This document shows positions 1-6,219 of a stretch of 64,000 nt of DNA, one piece after another. The DNA lies in contig NZ_BAFR01000174.1 of the NCBI RefSeq assembly GCF_000308435.1, forward strand, positions 1 through 64,000, in the 5' to 3' direction. The stretch's first letter is position 1. Every line of letters starts with the position of its first letter. Both the position numbers and the translations under genes were made by a program. The notes under the pieces were generated by a model. It saw only the letters and a list, made by a program, of their open reading frames with translations. It had not been told where the DNA came from and did no database searches. Origin of the DNA: Nocardia araoensis NBRC 100135 (GTDB lineage Bacteria > Actinomycetota > Actinomycetes > Mycobacteriales > Mycobacteriaceae).

Positions 1-80
1 CCGGTGGAGAACAGGCCCATGGCGATGGTGGCGGCGGCGCCGAGGCCGGCCATCCGCGCCAGGTTCTTACGGTTGATCAT
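1..80 (-). CDS. MspA family porin, N-terminal fragment (cut by window edge)
   Basis: Only the first 26 codons are inside the window. They read as a Sec signal peptide: a short basic N-terminus (MINRKNLARMAG) followed by an Ala/Gly-rich hydrophobic core ending in GLFSTG, nearly the same layout as the signal peptide of the MspA-type porin just upstream on this strand. The ATG at 78-80 is preceded by a GAGGG ribosome-binding site. The short gap to the preceding porin gene suggests a tandem pair of porin genes, possibly co-transcribed. The family assignment rests on the signal peptide and position only; the mature protein is not visible. Confidence 0.6.
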   Translation of the reverse strand, partial: MINRKNLARMAGLGAAATIAMGLFST

Positions 81-145
81 GGTTGATATCCCTCGAGGGT
101 TGAGTCCGCTTCAGCGGGAGGATGGTTCGTTGAATTCGACAGACG

Positions 146-820
146 TCAGCCGATGCTGAACGGCATCCCGTAGAGGGTGGTCTTCGAGTAGTGATCGCCG
201 ATGATCTCGACGACCGTGTACGAACGCGCCTGCGCGTAACCCGCGCAGCCCTGGATCTGGATCTCGGCATCCTGATACTCGACGGAGTACACACCCGGCT
301 TGAGGATGTCCTTGTAATCGATCTGAACGAACTTGACCTCGCCGGGGCCGAGGTTGACGCCGATCGACCCGCCCGCGCTCGCGCCGCTGAGGTTCACACT
401 GCCCGACACACCCGCGGAGATCGCGTCATCGGCGATGCTGACCTGGCAGCCGACGATATAACCGGTGCTCAGCTGCGACGAACCATGCGTCGAGGAGTTG
501 TTGGTTCCGGGGTTGCCCGTCGGACCGTTGTTGGGGCCGATGGTGCCTTCCGGCGTCTCGGTCACGTCGGCAACCGCGTTGCCCGACACCCAGACCACAC
601 GACCTGCGCCGTTGGCGGCCAGCGACGGCGAAATCAAGGCCCGCTCTCCGTTCCGGGTGATCGTCACGCCCGGCCCCACCTTCTGGCCGTCCGGCAACGG
701 CACGAAGGTATCGGCATTGGCGGCACCGGTCGAAAGCAGGCCCATGGCAACAGCCGCGGCAGCGCCGACGCCCGCGACGCGGGCACCGCGGCGCAGACCT
801 TTGGTGCGGTTCTCGCTCAT
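146..820 (-). CDS. MspA family outer-membrane porin
   Basis: Predicted 224-residue secreted porin of the MspA family, which forms octameric water-filled channels through the mycolate outer membrane for small hydrophilic solutes. An N-terminal signal peptide (basic MSENRTKGLRRGAR, then an Ala-rich core ending ANA) is followed by the family hallmarks: VGPGVTITRNGERA near the mature N-terminus, the IVGCQVSI strand and a C-terminal QIQGCAGYAQARSY segment. The start at 820 is chosen over the longer frame because GAGGGGA lies just upstream. It contains two conserved cysteines (IVGCQ and IQGCAG), as usual in Nocardia and Rhodococcus members. A second porin follows immediately downstream. Confidence 0.88.
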   Translation of the reverse strand: MSENRTKGLRRGARVAGVGAAAAVAMGLLSTGAANADTFVPLPDGQKVGPGVTITRNGERALISPSLAANGAGRVVWVSGNAVADVTETPEGTIGPNNGPTGNPGTNNSSTHGSSQLSTGYIVGCQVSIADDAISAGVSGSVNLSGASAGGSIGVNLGPGEVKFVQIDYKDILKPGVYSVEYQDAEIQIQGCAGYAQARSYTVVEIIGDHYSKTTLYGMPFSIG

Positions 821-880
821 ACTTCCCCTCATCAGGTTCAAACAGTCAACCTCGACCATCGAGGCTGGACAGTGGTCCTC

Positions 881-896
881 TCAGGCCCAGCTCAGT
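881..896. promoter_or_regulatory. CTCAG direct repeat upstream of porin (possible MprA-like site)
   Basis: CTCAG occurs at 881-885 and again at 892-896, an exact 11-bp period, 61-76 bases upstream of the porin start. The spacing and core match the repeats found before mprA and pepD in this window, although the orientation relative to the gene is opposite. Regulation of the porin by the envelope-stress regulator is only an inference. Confidence 0.3.
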
Positions 897-1301
897 GTGT
901 CGCCCCTTTGTTGCCGATGTGTAACCGGTTGTAATTTCGGCGCAACGGACATCCTGGCAACGGAACCGAGCCGGGTTCCGCCGAGCGGGCTTCGTGCGTG
1001 CCGGTACCCACGCCTGTGGGTCCCAATGTGAGTGGCTCGATGGGAGATTAGACGTTCTATAACGCCTGCCGCAACGTAAAGTTTCGTAAAGTTCAAGGTG
1101 ACCCGCATCACAGTTGCGCACATCTGAATATGGCTTGACGTGCATAAATACTGATTCGCTACAGCCGGACTCCGGAGCCGCCCCGGGGTGGCGGCACAGA
1201 AGAGCCAGCGTATGGATACGGGACACGACCGTAAGGATCTCGCGCGGATTACTTCCGCTCAAAAATGATCACTGGCGGATTACGAAGCCAGGGCAAATGA
1301 T

Positions 1302-1318
1302 TACGTAGCTACTACGTA
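1302..1318. promoter_or_regulatory. Perfect palindrome TACGTAG-CTA-CTACGTA
   Basis: Two perfect 7-bp inverted arms around a 3-bp centre, typical in size for a dimeric repressor operator. It lies just downstream of the small ORF at 1329-1448 and about 480 bases upstream of the porin start. No regulator gene is adjacent, so its partner is unknown. Confidence 0.35.
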
Positions 1319-1328
1319 GATAACGGAC

Positions 1329-1448
1329 TCAGCCGTGATGCGGGGGAACCTGAGCGCGCAGCCAGTCGTCGGCGGACCGGACGTCGTCACGGTCGTCGCG
1401 CTCGTCGGCGGTGGTGTCGGGCAGCGCGTCACCGAAGATCTTCGCCAA
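1329..1448 (-). CDS. Small acidic/histidine-tailed protein (39 aa), unknown function
   Basis: A 39-residue frame beginning at TTG and ending with the tail WLRAQVPPHHG. It has an acidic middle (many Asp/Glu/Arg) and a short N-terminal LAKIFGDALPDTT segment. I recall similar tiny proteins with an IFGD..LP.TT start and a PPHHG end near this locus in other Corynebacteriales, but this is from memory and was not checked. No ATG or GTG is available in frame; a GAGGG lies 11 bases upstream of the TTG. The frame stays open further upstream through a hairpin, so the true start could be longer and non-canonical. Function unknown. Confidence 0.45.
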   Translation of the reverse strand: MAKIFGDALPDTTADERDDRDDVRSADDWLRAQVPPHHG

Positions 1449-1461
1449 ACGCGCGGCATCC

Positions 1462-1486
1462 CTCGCCCGGCGAGCCGCCGGGCGAG
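1462..1486 (-). terminator. Perfect GC hairpin after moaB2
   Basis: An 11-bp perfect stem (CTCGCCCGGCG and its complement) with a 3-base loop starts about 28 bases after the moaB2 stop codon, before the small ORF. There is no U-tract, so it is either an actinomycete-type terminator or an RNA processing/attenuation hairpin in front of the small ORF. Confidence 0.5.
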
Positions 1487-1513
1487 GGTGCTCAGAAGGT
1501 GTATGCGCGGTGA

Positions 1514-2008
1514 TTATTCGACCAATCCGGAGAGTTCACCGATGACCCGGCTGGCGAGCGGGCCGAGCGTCGCCATGCCGTCGCGAATGGCGGAGCGGGT
1601 ACCGGGCAGGTTGACCACCAGGGTGCTCCCGGACACGCCGGCCACACCGCGGGAAAGCCCCGCGTCCAGCGAGCCGGCCACCCGGCCGGAGGAACGAAGG
1701 GCTTCGCTGATCCCGGGCAACTCGCGGTCGAGCACCTGCGAGGTGGCCTCGGGCGTCACGTCGCGCGGAGACATGCCCGTGCCGCCGACGGAGATCACCA
1801 GATCGACGCCGCCGATCACGGCCGTATTGAGCGCGTTGCGGATCTCCACCTCGTCGGCCTGCACCGACACCGACGCGTCAACGAGGAAACCCGCTTCGGT
1901 GAGCAGCTCGGTGACCAGCGGGCCGAGCGAGTCAACACCTCCATGCGCAGTCCGATCGTCCACGACCACCACCAGGGCACGCCCCGCCACAGGAGCATCG
2001 ATTTCCAT
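1514..2008 (-). CDS. moaB2: MoaB2/MogA-type molybdopterin-binding protein
   Basis: Predicted 164-residue MoaB/MogA family protein, which in molybdenum cofactor synthesis adenylylates molybdopterin; the actinobacterial MoaB2 copy next to pepD has an uncertain role. Family motifs are clear: LVVVVDDRTAHGG at the N-terminus, NALNTAVIGGVDLVISVGGTGMSPRDVTPEAT (read in two parts: the binding loop is SVGGTG) and GVSGSTLVVNLPG near the C-terminus. The start is taken at the ATG at 2008, because a TACGGT -10 box lies 7 bases before it and because this length matches mycobacterial homologues. It follows mprA-mprB-pepD in the same direction, the same order as in Mycobacterium tuberculosis. Confidence 0.9.
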   Translation of the reverse strand: MEIDAPVAGRALVVVVDDRTAHGGVDSLGPLVTELLTEAGFLVDASVSVQADEVEIRNALNTAVIGGVDLVISVGGTGMSPRDVTPEATSQVLDRELPGISEALRSSGRVAGSLDAGLSRGVAGVSGSTLVVNLPGTRSAIRDGMATLGPLASRVIGELSGLVE

Positions 2009-2109
2009 GGTGCTCACCGTAGCGCGTGCGTCCAGCAACTCGGCGGCCGCGCCGAGAACATCGGCGTCGACATCAATCATGCGGTCCCGTCCGCCGGGTA
2101 GCGCGCGCA

Positions 2110-3507
2110 TCACCGGCCGCCGTCCGCGGGCGCGCCGGAGAGGGTCACCTCGACGGTCTTGGCGTTGTGGCCTTGCTCATCGGTGTAGGTGATTTTCACC
2201 TTGTCTCCCGGTTGGTGCGAGCGGACCGCGGCGACGAGCGCGTTCCCGGAATCGATCGGGCGGTCGTCGAGCTTCACGACCACCGCCCCCGGCGGGATGC
2301 CCGCGCGCGCGGCGGGGCCGTCCGCCGTGACGTCGCGGACCTTCGCGCCGGAGACCAGCTGCGCCGGGTCCTGCTGGCGCGACACCGTGATCCCCACCTG
2401 CGCGTAGGTGGCCTTGCCGGTCTTGATCAATTCGTCGGCCACCCGGCGCGCCTGATCGACGGGGATCGCGAACCCGAGACCGATCGACCCGGTCTGACCG
2501 CCCGCCATTTCGCTGGGGCCGAGCGTCGCGATGGCGGTGTTGATGCCGATCAGCTTGCCGCTGCCGTCCACCAGCGCGCCGCCGGAGTTGCCCGGGTTGA
2601 TCGCGGCGTCCGTCTGGATCGCATCGATCACGGGGCTGACCGCGGCGCCCCCAGGCTCACTGCCGTCTCCGCTGGTGACGACCGGCCGGTTCAGCGCGGA
2701 CACGATGCCCGTGGTGACCGTGCCGGCCAGCCCGAGCGGCGAGCCGATCGCGACGACCGGCTGGCCGACCTGCAGGTTCGTCGAGCTACCGAGCTCGATG
2801 GGGGTGAGGCCGCTCTTTCCGGTCGCCTTGATGACGGCCAGGTCGGAGACCGGATCGGCGCCGACCAGCGTGGCGGGCGCGCTGCTGCCGTCGGAGAACA
2901 CGACCTCCATCTTGGCGCCCGGCCCGCCGCCCGCGGCCACATGGTTGTTGGTCAGGATCAGGCCGTCGGAGGACAGGATCACCCCGGAACCCTCCCCCTC
3001 GGCCTTACTGCTGGCCACCTTGATCATCACGACGCTTGGCAGCACCTTCTGCGCGACCGCCTGGGTGGAACCGGCCGGAGCGTTCACGGCGTTGCTCACG
3101 TTCGGCTTCGGAGCGTCGAGAGCGTTGGTCACCGGGGCGCGACCGTCGTCACCGTGGGTGACCAGCGCGCCGACCGCACCGCCGACACCGCCGCTGACCA
3201 GCGCGAGCGCGACCGCGCCTGCCGCGAGTCCCGCGCGGAACGAGCGCCGGGCAGGCGCGGGCGGGGCGCCGTAGGCGGGACCGTGCGGTTGCGTGGCGTC
3301 GTTCGGTGGACCGAAGGACGCCGGATACCCGGGGAACGGCGCGGCCGGATGGTGCTGCGGCGGGAACTGCGCGGTGGGATGCTGCGCTTCCTGCGGACCG
3401 TAACCGGGGGCGTGCGCCTCCCCCGGCCCGTACGCGCCCGCGTCCGGCGCACCCGGCTCCCGGCGATCCTGCGAATCCTCGGTCATGGACTCCTCGTTTC
3501 TGCTCAC
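2110..3507 (-). CDS. pepD: PepD/HtrA-type membrane-anchored serine protease
   Basis: A 465-residue trypsin-like protease with a PDZ domain that handles misfolded proteins at the cell envelope. Order of parts: a Pro/Gln/His-rich cytoplasmic tail (about 1-85), one transmembrane helix (about 90-115), the protease domain with His in LTNNHV, Asp in DPVSDLAV and Ser in NPGNSGGAL, then a PDZ domain with AGIPPGAVVVKLDDRPI. The GTG at 3507 is given as start; the ATG at 3486 directly after GAGGAG is an equally good alternative. Tandem CTGAGA repeats lie 24-44 bases upstream, suggesting activation by the adjacent MprAB system, as known for mycobacterial pepD. Confidence 0.93.
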   Translation of the reverse strand: MSRNEESMTEDSQDRREPGAPDAGAYGPGEAHAPGYGPQEAQHPTAQFPPQHHPAAPFPGYPASFGPPNDATQPHGPAYGAPPAPARRSFRAGLAAGAVALALVSGGVGGAVGALVTHGDDGRAPVTNALDAPKPNVSNAVNAPAGSTQAVAQKVLPSVVMIKVASSKAEGEGSGVILSSDGLILTNNHVAAGGGPGAKMEVVFSDGSSAPATLVGADPVSDLAVIKATGKSGLTPIELGSSTNLQVGQPVVAIGSPLGLAGTVTTGIVSALNRPVVTSGDGSEPGGAAVSPVIDAIQTDAAINPGNSGGALVDGSGKLIGINTAIATLGPSEMAGGQTGSIGLGFAIPVDQARRVADELIKTGKATYAQVGITVSRQQDPAQLVSGAKVRDVTADGPAARAGIPPGAVVVKLDDRPIDSGNALVAAVRSHQPGDKVKITYTDEQGHNAKTVEVTLSGAPADGGR

Positions 3508-3530
3508 GTCTCGTCCAGGTTGGCCGCGGG

Positions 3531-3551
3531 GACTGAGAGCGGACTGAGACC
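3531..3551. promoter_or_regulatory. Tandem GACTGAGA repeat (MprA-box-like) before pepD
   Basis: GACTGAGAG at 3531 and GACTGAGAC at 3542 form a direct repeat with an exact 11-bp period. The same core and period occur upstream of mprA. MprA is known to bind pairs of loosely conserved direct repeats in mycobacteria; the assignment here is by position and repetition. Confidence 0.6.
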
Positions 3552-3735
3552 GTGCTTTCAGTTTTCCGAGAGCTGCTCCAAGAACCGGTGCGCAAAAGAA
3601 TCACCGGCAACTTGATGTCTCAAATCTTGCCGCAAACCAATCGGAGCATTGTCCGAAATACCTCACCGACGGTGAATATTCCGCACAGAACTCGAGATTG
3701 TGTCGGAAATGGCGTTCCGCCGCCCCGCTATTGCG

Positions 3736-5190
3736 TCAATCGGACACGGGCGCGCCCGGCTCGCCGGGCAACACGATGCGAACGACGGCGCCGCCGCGTT
3801 GCGAGGTATCGATGGCGATGGTACCGCCGTGTTTCGTCACCACCTGTTTGACAATCGCCAGGCCGAGGCCCGAGCCCGGCATCGACCGCGACGACATGAC
3901 CCGATAGAAACGCTCGAACACCAGCTCGCGCTCCGCCGCCGGAATACCGGGACCGGCGTCATCGATGGACAGCTCGAGCAACCCCGGGCCGCTCTCCCGC
4001 ATGAGGATGCGCACCTGAGCGCCTGCCGGGCTCCACTTGGCCGCGTTGTCGAGCACGTTCAGCACCGCCCGCTCCAAGCCCGCCTCGTGCCCGTAGACGA
4101 ACCACGGGCGCAGGTCGGCGACGAATTCGATACCGGTGCGACGCCGGCGGGCGCGCTCGAGTGCGCGTTCCACGACCTCACCCAGATCCACGCGCTCGTA
4201 GACGGTTTCCGGCGCGTCCTCGCGCGCCAGATCGACCAGGTCGCCCACGAGCGTCGACAACTCCTCGATCTGCGCCATCACATCGGCGCGCAACCCGGCC
4301 ATGTCCTCGTCCGGAATGCGCGGAGCGCCGGGGCGGCTCGACGCGATGAGCAGCTCCATATTGGTCCGCAGCGACGTCAGCGGCGTACGCAGTTCGTGCC
4401 CTGCGTCGGCGACGAGCCTGCGCTGGCGGTCGCGCGACTCGGTGAGCGCGCGCAGCATCGTGTTGAAACTCTCTGTGAGCCTTGCCAGTTCGTCGTCGCC
4501 GGTGACCGGGATCGGGGTCAGATCGTCGGTGCGGGCGATCCGCTCGGTGGCGGCCGTCAGCCGCGCGATGGGCCGCAGGCCGGTGCGGCCGACCGCCGTG
4601 CCCGCCGCGGCGGCCAGCACGACGCCGCAGCCGCCGACGACGAACAACAGCCAGGCGAGCCGGTCGAGCACTTCCCTGGTGCGGTCCAGCCGCTGCGAGA
4701 TGACCAGCGTCGCACCCGAGTTGGTGTAGACCGCGAGCACGCGCTGGTTGCCGTCGGTGCGCAGCGACGAACTGCGTTCCCCGCGCGCCACGGCCAGTTC
4801 CTCGGACCCCACCGGGGGATCGGTGGACTGCGGCGGCAGCCAACGCCGCAGATCGGGATAGATCAGCGCGATGCCGGTGTCGTCGTAGAAGGCCGCGGCG
4901 ACCATCAGATTCAGGTTGTTGAAGCCGTACGGGTTGCTGGCGATCACCGCCGTGGACCGGCTGCGCAACTGGGCGTCCACGTCGGCGTACAACGCCCGCG
5001 CCACCAGCGCGTAGGCCGCGATCGAGGTGACCGCCACCGCGATCGCCACCACCGAAGCGGCCAACAGCGTCACCCGCCACCGCAGTGAGACCGAGCGGGT
5101 CAACGGCATGGGCGGCCGCATGTCCACGGGCTCGGTCGGCCGCTGGCCGAGTGCGGCGACGGCGGGGCGCTTGGGAGGTGTTCGTGCCAT
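3736..5190 (-). CDS. mprB: MprB-type sensor histidine kinase
   Basis: A 484-residue membrane sensor kinase, partner of the response regulator encoded just upstream. Visible parts: first transmembrane segment near residues 37-58 after LTRSVSLRWRVTL, an extracytoplasmic domain of about 120 residues, a second membrane segment (LLFVVGGCGVVLAAAAG), HAMP, then the phosphoacceptor box DAGHELRTPLTSLRTN, N-box VLNVLDNAAKW, and G boxes DAGPGIP and GSGLGLAIVKQ. The ATG at 5190 begins 10 bases after the mprA stop codon, so the two are co-transcribed. Mycobacterial MprB senses envelope stress; the same role is inferred from sequence and synteny. Confidence 0.92.
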   Translation of the reverse strand: MARTPPKRPAVAALGQRPTEPVDMRPPMPLTRSVSLRWRVTLLAASVVAIAVAVTSIAAYALVARALYADVDAQLRSRSTAVIASNPYGFNNLNLMVAAAFYDDTGIALIYPDLRRWLPPQSTDPPVGSEELAVARGERSSSLRTDGNQRVLAVYTNSGATLVISQRLDRTREVLDRLAWLLFVVGGCGVVLAAAAGTAVGRTGLRPIARLTAATERIARTDDLTPIPVTGDDELARLTESFNTMLRALTESRDRQRRLVADAGHELRTPLTSLRTNMELLIASSRPGAPRIPDEDMAGLRADVMAQIEELSTLVGDLVDLAREDAPETVYERVDLGEVVERALERARRRRTGIEFVADLRPWFVYGHEAGLERAVLNVLDNAAKWSPAGAQVRILMRESGPGLLELSIDDAGPGIPAAERELVFERFYRVMSSRSMPGSGLGLAIVKQVVTKHGGTIAIDTSQRGGAVVRIVLPGEPGAPVSD

Positions 5191-5200
5191 GACCGGGGAC

Positions 5201-5887
5201 CTAGGGCGGCGTTTCACGCAGCACATAGCCCACGCCGCGAACCGTGTGGATCAACCGCGGCTCGCCCTCGGCCTCGGTTTTGCGGCGCAGATAACCGATG
5301 TAGACCTCGAGCGCGTTTCCCGAGGTCGGGAAATCGTAGCCCCAGACCTCCTCGAGAATGCGGCTACGGGTGAGCACCCGGCGCGGGTTCGCCATCAGCA
5401 TTTCCAGCAATGAGAACTCGGTGCGGGTGAGACTGATCTGCCGGACGCCGCGGGATACCTCGCGGGTCACCGGGTCCAGCGACAGGTCGGCGAACTTCAT
5501 CGCCTCCGAGGCGTCCCCTGGGCCCGCGGAGGTGCGCCGCAACAGCGCGCGCAGCCTGGCCAGCAGTTCCTCCAGCGCGAAAGGCTTCGGCAAATAGTCG
5601 TCCGCGCCGGCATCGAGCCCGGCGACCCGCTCCGATACCGAATCCCGCGCGGTGAGAACCAGAATCGGCAAATCATCGCCCGTGCTCCGGAGACGTCGGC
5701 AGACCTCGAGCCCGTCCAGCCGGGGCATCATCACGTCGAGGACGAGAGCGTCGGGTCGCTGGACGGTTGCCTTCTCCAGCGCGTCCACACCGTCCACCGC
5801 GAGATCGACGGAGTAGCCGTTGAAGGTGAGCGACCGGCGCAGCGATTCCCGGACCGCCCGATCGTCATCGACCACCAGAATGCGCAT
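5201..5887 (-). CDS. mprA: MprA-type OmpR-family response regulator
   Basis: A 228-residue response regulator: receiver domain with the acidic pair in MRILVVDDDRA, phosphoacceptor Asp in ALVLDVMMPRLDG, conserved Lys in DDYLPKPF, and a C-terminal winged helix of the OmpR type (SLTRTEFSLLEMLMANPRRVLTR read in parts, ending VRGVGYVLRETPP). The start at 5887 is the canonical MRILVVDD, about 55 codons inside a longer open frame with no homology. It heads mprA-mprB. A tandem CTGAGAG repeat at 5910-5929 just upstream suggests autoregulation. Confidence 0.94.
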   Translation of the reverse strand: MRILVVDDDRAVRESLRRSLTFNGYSVDLAVDGVDALEKATVQRPDALVLDVMMPRLDGLEVCRRLRSTGDDLPILVLTARDSVSERVAGLDAGADDYLPKPFALEELLARLRALLRRTSAGPGDASEAMKFADLSLDPVTREVSRGVRQISLTRTEFSLLEMLMANPRRVLTRSRILEEVWGYDFPTSGNALEVYIGYLRRKTEAEGEPRLIHTVRGVGYVLRETPP

Positions 5888-6219
5888 GCCACCAGTTTGA
5901 CCGCACCGACTGAGAGGTAACTGAGAGGGCGCTCCCGACACGCCGCGGTGCGCAGGCGCGACAACCCTCGGCGAGTCATCCCTGTCAACCGGGGGTGACC
6001 AGGGCCTTCTATGGCGCCGCGGAGAAGTTGACGCGTCCCTTACGCATTCCACCGCGAAACTCGTTCTCTATAGCCATATTCGGTAAATTGCGCACCGGCT
6101 CCCCCGGATTGCCGATGACCCCTCTGCACGGTATGTTCCGTGCGGTAAAAAGAAGACCTCTAGTTGGTTCTTTGCGGGTTGAATCAATACCGAACAGCCA
6201 CGCGCGCCCGAGGTCACTG
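5888..6219. other. Divergent promoter region between mprA and the conservon
   Basis: About 330 bases. The left side carries the MprA-box-like repeat. The right half is noticeably more AT-rich than the surroundings (around 6055-6175) and should contain the conservon promoter; I cannot pick a single -10/-35 pair with confidence. Confidence 0.5.
5910..5929. promoter_or_regulatory. Tandem CTGAGAG repeat (MprA-box-like) before mprA
   Basis: CTGAGAGGTAA is followed directly by CTGAGAGGGC, an 11-bp-period direct repeat, 23-42 bases upstream of the mprA start. Helical phasing of one turn fits a dimer of an OmpR-family regulator. Together with the pepD copy it defines a likely local MprA regulon. Confidence 0.6.

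Larger units (their letters stand above)
821..1328. other. Long gene-free region upstream of the porins
   Basis: About 500 bases without a convincing gene. The open frames here have arginine/serine-rich, low-complexity translations without family resemblance. It holds two notable elements: a CTCAG direct repeat with 11-bp period at 881-896, and a perfect 7-bp-arm palindrome at 1302-1318. The porin promoter must lie here. Confidence 0.6.

Noticed and set aside
890..960. GlnR-like box (GTAACCGGTTGTAATTTC) upstream of the porin
   Set aside because: Only half the defined positions of the GlnR consensus match, and no nitrogen gene is near.
191..1031. Long plus-strand frames across the porin gene
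   Set aside because: They mirror the porin on the other strand, have no ribosome-binding site and give Arg/Ala-rich translations typical of antisense frames in GC-rich DNA.
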